A DNA stretch of 64,000 nucleotides from Bursaphelenchus xylophilus (lineage: Eukaryota > Nematoda > Chromadorea > Rhabditida > Aphelenchoididae): the NCBI GenBank assembly GCA_904066235.2, contig CAJFCV020000002.1, forward strand, positions 7,936,001 through 8,000,000. The letters are read 5' to 3'. Both the position numbers and the translations under genes were made by a program. Every line of letters starts with the position of its first letter. Position 1 is the first letter of the stretch. The notes beneath the pieces were generated by a model. That model saw only the letters and a list, made by a program, of their open reading frames with translations, searched no databases and was not told the DNA's origin. This document shows, one piece after another, positions 1-11,382 of this stretch.

Positions 1-1040
1 GCTAGTTCATGTTCCAAAGTTGCTGAAAACGCTTCTTGTTCACGTGGATCCTGCCGACACTCATTCGGATGCTCTTGGGGAAAGTCTCATGTAAGTTTTT
101 CTTGGGTTTTGCATGGTTTTTCACGTTTAGGTAGGAGTGAAGTATCTTGCACAATATTTCGGCTTTTCTTTTGAAAAACGGCTCGAACGAAATGTTGAGG
201 AGCAAGTTTTGGACTCAAGGCTTGTGTGTATTCCATTTTCTTGCCTTGTTATTGCTGTGTTTGCCCATTTAGAGATATTTTATATTATTTTAGTCAAGTC
301 TTTCAATTTCAGAGTTGTTCAATCGCCGAGAACGCGATGCATGAAGAAGAATTCTCTTCATTCAAATTCCTTGGCAACAAGATTCGAGTCAGGGACGTTA
401 TCTATGGGATATTCATGTAAGATAATGTGTTATTTACTTTTTTGCTAAAATTTTCGGTACGTAATTTCTCAGCCCCTATGCATTTAGTTTCAGACTGGGA
501 CTTGTCTTCGCGAATCAATGGCTCTGCGAGGGAAACGACGGGTTGTACACCAGCATATTGAACAAAAACTTCACGATTAATATGTTTTATTGATGTATTA
601 TGTAATAAAAGATATATTACAAGATTAATTATATTCATTTTGAAACATATTTAGATATAATTACAGATGCATGTCGACACGCTGGTTACTTCATCTCCAT
701 GGATCGTGTTCCAGGCGATTGAACAACTCTGAAATTGAAAGCTTGACTAAAACAACATATAAAACACCTCTAAATGGGCAAAAACAGCCCGAACAAGCAA
801 GAACATGGACACAACACGAGCCTTGAGTCCAACACTTGCTCCTCAAGGCTGCTCATGTGCTGCTTTTTGGAAGAACCGCATAAATATTGTACATGATCCT
901 TCACTACTACCTAAACGTGAAAAACCAAGCAAAAACCAAGAAAAACTTACATGAGACTTTCCCCAAGAGCATCCGAATGAGTGTCGGCAGGATCCACGTG
1001 AACAAGAAGCGTTTTCAGCAACTTTGGAACATGAACTAGC
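1..1040. repeat. Large inverted repeat with exon-like arms (about 1-351 versus 690-1040)
   Basis: The first 351 bases and the reverse complement of 690-1040 match base for base over the outer 95 nt, nearly so over the next 45 nt, and then with increasing divergence up to the shared block around 320-340 and 710-730. About 340 bp of unique sequence separates the arms. The outer 95 nt of each arm ends in a good splice donor (gtaagt) followed by a short T-rich stretch ending tttag, so each arm looks like exon, 40-nt intron, exon. One frame of the exon is open and protein-like (it contains LVHVPKLLKTLL and VDPADTHSDALG), but I could not extend it past the acceptor without a stop. The left arm touches the window edge and may continue outward. 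It could be an inverted duplication of a gene fragment or a fold-back transposon that captured an exon; the sequence alone does not decide. Confidence 0.85.
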
Positions 1041-4000
1041 TCAAACTTTCTTCAATTTTGTATTTTCGAGAAAAATTCTCGATTATTTTTTGTATTTATT
1101 TTTTTCGCGGGATTTTCGCAACTTTTGGCGAGGCGCACCTCCAAGCCGTAAAAACTCGATTCAAATGTAGTTGGTGGGGTCCTTTAACTCAGGACTTGAT
1201 GGAAATTTTTATTTTGACTGAATATGTACAAGGATGGCAGTTTAGTTCAGTCCAATCGAATTTATGGTTCGTAAGTTGCCTACCTAACTGTACAAAAGGC
1301 TGGCCAAATATATAGTTGGGATGGCCATAAAATCTGAAAACGACATGCCAGGAATTGGACAGGAAACTAAAAATTTACATACATGGCTAGTCAAAGGACT
1401 ACATTGATTTTCAAATCTCAACTAGATCATTTTGCAACCAATCCCGATTATGTTTTCAATACAATACTTTAACTGTCCATTCTGTAGATGATTACAATTA
1501 GTCTGCGCAAAATGAGCGATCCATACAATTGGGAGATTCCTTTTTTTTTGTATTTTTTGACCTGCTGAACCTTGTGTCATCTCTAGAAATCAGCAGTCGA
1601 CACACAGTCCGGAAAGAGTCTTCTTGCCAATAAGGCACAAAAGTTGATACTTTGAGCACCTCCATATTACCATTTCTTCCTTTCATTCAATGTTTATTTT
1701 CTTCCCATCCCTCTCAATGACCCATCCCTCACAAAACGGATGATGCAATGTGCATGTAAGCGGGCACTTGTTTCTGCTTATGTAGTAGTTATGAACCTTT
1801 CCTTTTTTTTTATCTTGTCCGATCCGTGTTATAAAACTCGAAGAAGAAGCGCACGCTTCCGATCCGGTTTTTGCGAGTTTTCCCTTCAGGCGATTGAATG
1901 ACCATATTCTTCCTGGGAAGCTACTGAAGAAGATTACCCTTTTGACTTTCGCCCGGTTTATTAGAACAATTAATGACTGTTTTGTTATGCTATTTATAAG
2001 TGTATGTGTTTGGGCGGAATTCGTTTTTATCTTCGGACTAAGAGTCTAATAATCCAAACAGTTCCTTTTGTCCGAGTTCTTTTCGGAATTGGTGTTTGAG
2101 ATGTAGCACTGTTATATTTGCATCTTAAGAAAAGTTTAGATGACCCGGACTTAAAATTGAGGCGATTTGTTTGATTTTTGATCCCCCAGAAGCTCGTCTA
2201 CCGAGGCTAATTTTGAACTTAATCTGAGAAGGATGTCTGTCGGCGTAACACAGTTTTTGGAGATGTTCTTGTTACGAGATTTGGGAGGAGGAAATTAGTA
2301 GGAAAGAGGAGCTACGTTCACGTTTCGATCTTAGCGGAAATTTCTTTGGTGTTTTTTATAGCATCGTGTAAATCTACCGGGAATGTTGGCATCAAATTTT
2401 GGAAACGCCGTTCAAAGTATTGGGCAAAATTGTTTCTTTTGTGCAACGATCACGAGTCAAAAGGGGCCACCCAAACTTTGGCCAGATGCGACTTCGGAAG
2501 CTTTTGATTGTCTTCAAAGTTGTTCGCCTCCAAAAAATGTCGGAATTGTTAAAAGCCGTCGCTTTGTTCGTTTCAAGTTTTCTGCGGTCATGTTTTTAAT
2601 GTGGTGGTGAGGCGAGCAACAAAACACATACTTAATTCCCCTCATTAGCCGTTTTTAGCAGATATTTGTTTAAATTTGCAATCAATTTTAATAATTCTTG
2701 ATTTTTTTGGGGCCGCGGCGCTGGGATGACAAATGGTTACCTTTTCTTTCGGATAAGATTTTTGTTTTATCGATAACGCTTTAAACTTTTCATTGTTTTA
2801 TTTACCTCCCCACCTTAGCCAATCCATCATAGCCTCAGCCCTGAACTCCTCGAGGAATGTCGGATAATCTCCCGCCAAACATCCGAACCAGTGTAAATCC
2901 GCCCTTCCCCAAAAAATGCGCCAACTTCTTCTCCGTCAAACGGTTCAGATTTCAAGTTTTTCGAATGTCAATTTACCCCCAAAAAAGTGCAAAACCCCGA
3001 GGGCATGGGGATGAGTTGAGAGTGCAGAGGAGTTTTTCAAAATATTTCAAACAGGATTTACACTCATTTATCTTCTTGCGGAATGATTGCGGATGAATGG
3101 GGAGGGAGAGCGCGGTGATTTATGGGCATGGCGGTAAATGGTATGCTAATTAAGCAAAGTGGTCGCTTAATTAGGCGGCTCTTCCGGATTCGGCGGGATA
3201 TCCGCGAGCAGAACAGTCGCCGGACACTACTGTAGTTTAGAGAGCTGAGCTCGGTTCAGGGAAGTTGGCGTGAAGCTTAACAATTTCTTTCTCTCGGATT
3301 TGTTTTTTCGTGTAAGCGAAGTTGGACAATTTTTGGGCTTATTGGGTCAGGATTCTGTAAGACCACGCACGAGAAAGACAGATCGCCATTTTTCGAAAAA
3401 GACATTAAAAAAACAAATTTGCTATGATTTTGTTTACGTTTTTATCATTTTCTTTGTCCTCTTCTGGCTTACCCTGAGTGTTTGCCGCGACTCTTTAATT
3501 GCAGAATCATGCTTCCGACATGTCGAGGGATCATTGTTTGGTTCAGTAATCAGTAAAAAATGAGAATGACAACCCTCCTTCGACTGTCTCGGCCGCCGCA
3601 GAGAATCGGCGGTAGACTCTTGCATAATTTTTAGCCACAACCTTCCAACAGAAAAGGGAAGGGCCACAACCCTCCAACAGAACTCTTTATCGGCATCTCG
3701 CCTCGTTGAAAACCGCATTTACAGCGAATCTAAATGTGTGAATGTGTTTTCCGATTTCGGATAACTCGTTGCGACTCCGATCTTCGCCTTGCATAACAGC
3801 TCCCGATCTTCCTCATTCGGTTAATGTTCCAGTCGTCGCCCAAACCCCCCGTGACAGTTATTAGACGGATGTGTCTGTTTCACTTTTTATTTTTAAGCTG
3901 GTTTATGAAAAACGGTTCTTATCGGTGTGACCCGCGCAATTGGCGGTTTAATTGTTTTTAATCCCCCCTTCAAGGTCGGCGTTGAAAGTTTTGTTTGAGG

Positions 4001-5758
4001 GTTTGATGACTCTCGCAAGATTTTATTGACTCCATAATTCGATTAAGGAAGTCACCGCGTAAGCGCGAAGGCGTCGGCGGGGTGAGAAGTTCAGCGATAA
4101 GATTTGATTGCGGTGTGATAAGCATGCGGAGAAAAGGAGAGCGAGTTGAGATACTGATGAGAACACAAGGTGATTTCTTTGGCTTCTGCATCCATGGTCG
4201 ATCCTTTGTACATCAAACTGCAGAAAAATAAAAACTGTCTGTAACAAAAAAATTTTACAGCTCCCAGATCAGTTCGAGCCCACACGGTAGTACATATAAT
4301 AGTTCTGTGCAATAGAGCCCTGCTATTATATTATATAACGAATATGTTCATGGTCCTTTGCGGTTTGTTGTACAATGGTATGACTGTAGATACCTTACGC
4401 CTTGTTTATAACGTAGAACCAGCTTAAATCCTCTTATTTGCAGAACTACACATACTAAAGTAACTTGGACAAAAAATGTTTGATATTTTTCCTGAATTCT
4501 AAGAGCCCTGTTGTGGGTTGAGCCCGATGTTCTTGAGCTAGACTTCATTTTTTTTTCTATCTCCACCAAAGACTCAAAATACGTATATACATAGATAGTA
4601 TAACGTATGTACATGATTTTGTTATGTGCGTCAAAATTCGCATGTGTAATGTGTGTACAGGAATTTGTTGTGTGTTTCAAATATGTTGAATGTTTTCCAA
4701 ATTCTTGACACCTCCTTCTCGTTCCGCGAATCCCGATCATTTTTCCCATTCTTCGGAATCCGAACGTTTGTAGCTCCTCGGTCCATCCATCAACCCGCAA
4801 TCACTACTTATTGTTATGTAAAAATAACGTCGAATTTCACTCTGTGGGCGGAGTTGAACTCGGGAATTTCGCAAATCAACCGGCGGTTTCCTTTTTCGAC
4901 TCTTGTTCTCGACATTTTTCGAATTTCCATTCTTTTTCCCGTTTTTTTGTTCCCACCCAAAACTTTTTGTCCATTCAATTAAAGGTGAAAGGTTAATTGG
5001 AGGCTCGGCGGAGGTTTATTGTCGCGCAATGTATTGTTTCGGTCATTATCAACCGTTGAGGGGGTCCTGTTAACATGTTCTGCAGCTCTTCCCGAAACTC
5101 CAATTTGAGTTTGGGGCTTGGTTAGAAATGGAAAGGAGGAGGTCTTGGCCAAGGGTGCTTCAGCATTCGGGGCACAGAAAAGTCAAGATATAGCGACTCT
5201 TTGATCAAAATTTTTGGAAAAATAACCTCCACGGGCATGACGTCAATCGCTGAGAATTTTACCTTGAACTTTACTCTTAATGCCGAGTTATCTCCGTGGA
5301 AATAGGGGGAGAGGATTAGAAGAGGGCCAAGAATAAAACCTAAAGTAAACCCTGTACAACAAGGTTGCCCAAAAAAAAGCTTTGTAATGTAAAGGTAACA
5401 CCATCTCTTAATCTGAAGGTGAGCCATATGCGTACATTTAACCATGTGTACAACGAATAGGATAACAAAAATTATTTATCGTATACGGGTTGCGTTGTAC
5501 GGAGGTTTTATTTTTGCCTAAAGTTGACCTTTCAGCCCCCTGTAATTGTGTATGCAAACAATTTTGTTGCGTTAGAGTTCGTTGTTCAGGGGTTTTATTG
5601 CATTTGTCATAGGCTGATTGCTTTTACTCGAGGTCGTTGTAGAAAGCTTTTTGGAAGTTTTGTTTGTTCCTCCACGATTTTTTAAATTAATCGCAGCCTT
5701 ATTCGTGACCGTTCCGAGATTCATTGTCATCTTTTTTCCATTTCGTTTTTAGGCCAAG
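1041..5758. other. Intergenic; no gene supported
   Basis: About 4.7 kb with only short, low-complexity open frames on both strands and no chain of exons with compatible phases. It is AT-rich with poly-T runs. The only distinct structure seen is a small hairpin with homeodomain-like cores (about 3146-3174). The last few hundred bases presumably hold the promoter of the peroxidase starting at 5759, but I recognise no specific element. Confidence 0.6.
3146..3174. promoter_or_regulatory. Short hairpin with two TAATTA cores
   Basis: CTAATTAAGC and its exact reverse complement GCTTAATTAG are separated by 9 nt. Each arm holds a TAATTA core, the kind of site bound by homeodomain proteins. Binding is inference only, and in AT-rich DNA a 10-bp inverted repeat can arise by chance. 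Confidence 0.25.
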
Positions 5759-8700
5759 ATGCCCAGGTTACGGTGGGCGCCCCTAATATCCGCAGGGATT
5801 TTACTATTCCTGTCAGCAGCTGGTAAGTTCCTAATTTTGATTTTTAAACCAATTTTAACATTCCTTTCTCACGGTGCAGTTTGGTTTACAAGTTTTTACC
5901 ATCCTAATCCCAGATCTGACATTCATTCTTTTTTTTACGATTACGTCGTGGATTGTAAAAACAACCATAAAGTCAGTGAAGTGTAAATCCCTTCCAGATG
6001 TAATCGTCAAATTAATTTCTCTCGTGTAAAACTCGCTTTCTCCTTGGGGTTTCGCGATAAGGTCGAAAAGAGGATTGAGGTTTTCTCGCGGGAACGGGTT
6101 TCCTTCAGCGGGTTTGCGGAAGGTCAAACATGACAAATTTTGAAATTATCGCCGGGGCTTCTAGGTATTTTTGTCAAATAAACTTATGGAAAAACCTACT
6201 GAGCTATAGTCAGAACTTATTTTACGTTCACTCTCGCAATAAATTTTTTGATTTATTATTAGAAGTGTACTGCAAACCATGAGCTAAAGAAATCTGAATA
6301 GCTGTAGCACAGAAGCGTTAAAAGCATTTTAAAACCTAAATTTCAGTTCTCGCTGACTCAAATGACCTGGAGGAAGAGTTTACCGCCGATGCCACACCTC
6401 TTCCATTCAAGGCAATAAGTGAAAGTGAAAGCGAATCAATCAGTGAAGAAGAGTCGACAGTTGTTGTGCAATCCACAACTGTACAACCTACAACAACTAC
6501 CAAGGCAACGACAACTACCACAACGACAAAAAGGACGACTACGACCATTAAGACCACGACCGGTGGAAGCTCGTCATCCGAGGAGTCCTCAACTCAGCCA
6601 TCCAATGAGGAGAGGGAAAAGGGTTTTATCAAAACAACCGAGGCTCCGGGGGTTTGTGCTGACAAACACGACCTCTGCAAGTTCTGGTCGTCGATTGGAG
6701 AGTGCGAATCGAACAAGGATTGGATGTCGACCAATTGCAAGATCTCCTGCGATAAGTGCAATGGTAAGGGATTGTAATTTTGATAGACACATAGTGTAAG
6801 AATAGGAAGGAAATAAATATTCGAAACACGACGGAGAACCGTCGGATATTGATTTAATCTATTCAAAATTAAAGGCAGAAATGTCTAGAAATAATTTCAT
6901 AAAGTTTAAGGCTCAACCATCTGCATCGACCGACACCGTCTCTGCTCATTCTGGGCATCCATGAATGAATGCGAGAGCAACAAAGTTTGGATGTTGGTTC
7001 ACTGCTCAAAGGCCTGTAAATCCTGTAAAGGAGACGTCATCAACACTCGGAATGGGGAGTTCGAAAAAGAGGATTGCACTTTCATCGCCACCAACGAGGG
7101 TACGCAAAATGCAACTTTTTTTTTATTTTGCCGTCAGCAACAATACTGTATTTTAAATGTTTTCTCATTTCAGACACGACTTTTAGACGGGCCCTTTCGA
7201 TTAATGATGTCCGTTCGAGCAACGCCAACTTCGGGTGTGTTCCGGAGCTGGGCCCCACGAACTGTAAAAGAAATCTTTGTTTCCATCTGCGTTTCCGGTC
7301 CTTTGATGGGTCCTGTAACAATCTGGAAGAGCCAATGAAAGGCGCCGCGTTCAGGCCATTGAGGCGTTTCAAGGACCCCATCTACGACGACGAGGTGTCA
7401 GCGCCCGTCTGTAAGTCGGGGGTCAGAAAAGTTATGGGAAAAGAGTTTGACAAGGCCTAGAAAATATAACTGAATTTAAATTAAAACCGAAAAAGGACAA
7501 GGAAAAAAATATTTTCAAATCGATTTTAGCCTCCCTCAACCGACTTCGACCCACAGCTCGAGAGGCATCTAGATTGATGCTGTCATCTAGCGCTGAGATC
7601 AACGGAAAGTCAAACGCCCTTCTAATGCAATGGGGGCAATTCATGGCCCATGATATGGCCAAGACCACCATGTTGAACAACCAGGAGTGCGCCTCATGCA
7701 CTCCTCAGGGCGGCCGATGCTTCTCTGTTTTGTTGAGTCGTTTTGATCCAACGTAAGGCGGCTTTACATGATCTGCCATAAGCGCATTTCATAGCAAGTT
7801 TATTGTTTCTTTTAGCTTCGGCCGTTTCCAATGCCTCCCGGTGGCTCGTTCCACGCCAGTTTGTGGCACCGGCCAAGATCGTTTCCGTGAGCAATACAAC
7901 GAGAACACCGCTTTCATTGACGGCTCAGCTGTCTATGGCTCTTCGAATCGAGATCAGTTCCTCTTCCGTCAAGGTGGATTCATGAAAACGAACATCATCA
8001 AGGGCCGGGTCTTCCCTCCAGTGGATGGAGCCCAAAATGTGATCGCCGGAGATGATCGTGCCAACATTTTTGTGGGCCTTGCTGCTCTTCATACGCTTTG
8101 GGTCAGAGAGCATAATCGAGTTGCAACGGTGCTGCAAGACCTCAATGAGCATTGGGATCAGGACAGAATCTTCCACGAGACCAGAAGAATCATCTCGGCG
8201 TTGATTCAGAAGATCACTTACGATGAGTACTTGCCCAGAGTTCTTGGGAAACAAGGATTCAAGAAGTTGGTGGGCAAGTACGAGGGCTATAATCCAAAGG
8301 CTACCCCGGAAATCAACAATGAATTTACTGGATGCGCCTTCAGATTTGGGCATGGGATGATTCAAGAGTTCTATCCCTTCCTCGACGAGACTTACGACCA
8401 AGTTGGAGGGATCCCTTTCAACGAGGGCATGTTCAAAAGTATCCATATTATCAATCATGGAATTGATCCACTTGTGAGAGGTGAGTGAAACGCAAAACTT
8501 TAAATGTATATCAGGCTTGATGACTCTCCCATCCAAAATGCCTCAACGTCTGACTCCCGCCGTGACCGAGAGAATCTTTGGAAATTCTGATTTGGGCTCG
8601 ATCAATATTCAAAGAGGTCGAGATCACGGTATTCCTGGCTATGTTGAATGGAGAAAGTTCTGTGGAATGCCGGAAGTGAACTCATTCGATGACTTGAACA

Positions 8701-9186
8701 CAACAATCTCCAATTCAGTCGTTCGTTCCAACTTGGAGACCTTGTACAAGGATGTAAAGCTGATTGATATGTACGTGGGTTCATTGCTTGAAGACCCAAT
8801 GCCCGATTCATTAGTTGGCCCCACTCTGGGATGCGTGATCGGGAAGCAGTTCAAGAATTTGAGGGATGGAGATCGGTAAGTTGACTATTTTCTGAGCCGT
8901 CTTTGTCAGCTCCTGTCAGAAATTTTAACATCGCCTTAACATCTTTGTAATTCTCTCCATTTCCAGATTCTTTTGGGAAAACGAGCAAATTCTTCGACCC
9001 GATCAAATCAAACAGATCCGCAGAGTGACTATGGCCCGCGTACTCTGTGATTCCTCGGATGGCATGAAATCAGTCCCTCGAAAAGCCTTCGACCAAGTGA
9101 AAGAACCATCTCAGTTACTCGACTGTGAACTTGTCGATGGTCCCAACTACCGTACCGCATGGAAGGAGGATCTCTCAGTGCTCTAA
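5759..9186 (+). CDS. Secreted ShK-domain heme peroxidase (SKPO/MLT-7-like), 8 exons
   Basis: Exons 5759-5822, 6347-6763, 6911-7099, 7174-7410, 7530-7752, 7816-8480, 8515-8875 and 8967-9186 join in phase to 791 aa. Order: signal peptide (about 1-23), acidic then Thr-rich linker, two ShK domains (about 125-160 and 165-200, six-Cys pattern with CKFW and CSFW), then an animal heme peroxidase domain from about 245. Visible peroxidase motifs are [19 protein letters not shown] with the distal His near 342, GDDRANIF with the catalytic Arg near 458, REHNR, and RFGH with the proximal His near 556. C. elegans relatives cross-link cuticle proteins with peroxide from dual oxidase. Against myeloperoxidase, the Asp next to the distal His is Ala and the ester-forming Glu is Ile, so heme is probably not ester-linked. 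Exon 3 uses a weak acceptor (tttaag) but is well supported by the second ShK domain. Exact C. elegans orthologue not assigned. Confidence 0.93.
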
Positions 9187-9891
9187 ACATCTTGTCCTTC
9201 CCTTCTCGGGTCCTTTCTTCTAGCTCATATTGTAAATAATGTCAGTGCCATTAATGTTGATCCGTGATCAACTCGATTTATGTCCATAGCCATCGATTGC
9301 AGTCTTTCTTTCCCTTCAATGTCTTTCAAATCTCAAGCACGGTGAACAAATGTGATTTCTTTTTTAATAATTGTTTATGTCACATATCCTGTACAATAAT
9401 ATTTTGTAAGTAAATAAAATATGAAACTAAATAAGGAAGCATTTGACGTGGGGCCAACAGAATAGGATAAAAGTTGGCTCATGTTTACTATAGAATATAA
9501 ATTTCTGGAGACTCCCACTAACGGTTTCCAGGAACCGTTGAGAATTGAAATTTTTGATAGAAAAAAAGTTATCTTTCGCGTTAAAAATTTCAAGGATTCA
9601 TAAGTGGTTAGTCAAAAAACCGCATGCAAAATTTTAAGCAAGAATCTTACAATTAGAAAACGGTAAAGGCAGAGGTCGACACACAAAGGACAAGGATACA
9701 GTATGCTCTTATTTTCAACCGCCATGGGATGTCTACCGAAGAACGGCAATGAAAAACTAACAAAGGCAGTTTACCCGCATCAGACGACTGTGTCCAAGAC
9801 CACACCCCGTACCTAATGGCTGCCCATCAAAGCCCCAATTCAGATCAACCCGGCCTGACGGTAGGACGATTTGATTTGATCAGTTGCCAAA
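9187..9891. other. 3' flank of peroxidase and upstream region of the next gene
   Basis: About 0.7 kb. AT-rich sequence after the stop contains overlapping AATAAA-type signals near 9412-9435 that could serve polyadenylation. No further exon, RNA gene or repeat was recognised. Confidence 0.5.
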
Positions 9892-11382
9892 ATGAAGCTT
9901 CTCCGTTGCGGTTCGATTTGGGTCTGGCCTGTTTTGGCTACGGTAGTGACGGCGATGCCAAGTAAGTCTGTCCTGTATGCATGTCGGCTAGATCACGGGG
10001 CTTGTTGATTGTGGTGCATATTATGGGCTAATTGAAATAACAGAAACTAAATCCTTCTGCCAAGAAAATTACATAATTTAGTGGTAGCCTCCTCTTTTGA
10101 AATTTTTTAAGATTTGAAGAACGGTAGATTAGCAACCGAAGTGTTTGTGCAACACACAGTACTTTTGAGGTATATGTAATGCTATTAATCTTTATTAAAA
10201 AAATAGTTTCAGCCTACTCAAATGACCTCTTGGAGGCTTCCGACGTTTGCTGCCCATACGGTAATGTGCAGTGCTGCAAAAATGCGATCATAAATTACAA
10301 GCCCATTCAATGTTCCTCGGACCCCAATGAGAACAAGCGAGTAGTCAGCTGCTTCCGCCGAATCGTCTCTGAGAGACCACTGAACCAATGTAAGTTCAGT
10401 ACCATTCCCTTCTCTTTTTGTTCCGTCTTTTGTGTTTGACCGAGAATATTTAAACCGAAACTTTATTTCAGCCCTCTCATGTTGTGACTCCGTATACCAG
10501 CATGGCTCCAATTGTCATGCGAAATGCGTTGAAGTCGAGATGACGCCGTCTCTGCAACTGGACGAACGATTGCATCGCCTAAAGTTCTGCGAAATAGGGA
10601 GATCGAATACGGTATGGATTTCGGTTTCTATGACAAGAATATTGGGTAGGCCAAAAAGTTTTGACATGTCTGCACAGTGCGAACAATTTGTCGCGCGGCG
10701 ACAAACAAAATTCACGGTGCACTGCGACCCCGCACAGTGCAAAAAAGATTGTTTTGAAAAGGGTAAACAACGCACAGTGCGCTCTTCATTTGCACCCCGC
10801 CAAATTTTTATCGCGCGACACCTCGTCGCAACACCGAATTCATGCACCCGCACGGTGCACAAAAAATGTCAAGATTTTTTGGCAAGCCTAGTATAAAAAT
10901 TTCTAATCTTCCGTAGAGTGAAAAATATAAGCGGTAAGAAGCTGGATTTAAAACGGGTATCTAGCTGTCCCGTTACAGTCCGGCTCAGAAGTTGTCCATA
11001 TACATACTATGATATTATGCATGTACACATAGGTACCACGTTTTGCGGCGCAGATGTAAATCCAAATTTTTGAAATTTTACGGAAATTTTTTTCCGGAAA
11101 TCTACAGAAATCAATGGCCTTGGGATACGGTATCACATACCATTACTTTTCAATTGGTGAAAAAGCCTAATCTTTGCGTTCGAAAATTTTGTTTACAACG
11201 GAAAAGGGAAACGGAAGTTCCCAAATCATACGATCGGATTCAAAACCTTCTAAATATTTTTATATTTTCAGTGCATCAAAAAGTGCCAACATGTGCTCCC
11301 TGAGGTCGGAGAATTTGACTCCTCTCTCTACCTGAGCGCTTGCAAAACGCGCTCACATGAAGAGGAACTGCCCTTTGAATGA
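9892..11382 (+). CDS. Small secreted cysteine-rich protein, 4 exons, unassigned family
   Basis: Exons 9892-9961, 10213-10389, 10472-10611 and 11272-11382 join in phase to 165 aa. A hydrophobic N-terminus (about 1-24) looks like a signal peptide. The mature part has 14 cysteines, including vicinal pairs DVCCPYG, VQCCKN and LSCCDS and spacings CC-x8-C-x3-C and C-x3-C. This resembles nematode extracellular Cys-rich modules such as the DB module in general style, but I cannot assign it. It is probably secreted with seven disulfides, which is inference from the even cysteine count. It lies 0.7 kb downstream of one peroxidase on the same strand. Its last intron (660 nt) carries a palindromic element. 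The start is chosen for the signal peptide and the clean gtaag donor. Confidence 0.75.
10642..10893. mobile_element. Palindromic MITE inside an intron, TA-flanked, mariner-like ends
   Basis: Ends TTGGGTAGGCCAAAAAG and CTTTTTTGG-type inverted counterpart (GGCAAGCCTAG on the plus strand) form terminal inverted repeats flanked by TA. The inside is an imperfect palindrome with several copies of GCACAGTGC or GCACGGTGC. TA flanks and GGTAGGC-type ends are typical of mariner/Tc-derived MITEs. There is no coding sequence. It sits in the last intron of the Cys-rich gene. Confidence 0.7.

Noticed and set aside
6336..6557. Val-rich minus-strand frame over the peroxidase linker
   Set aside because: It is the antisense of ACA/ACT-rich Thr codons in the real exon.
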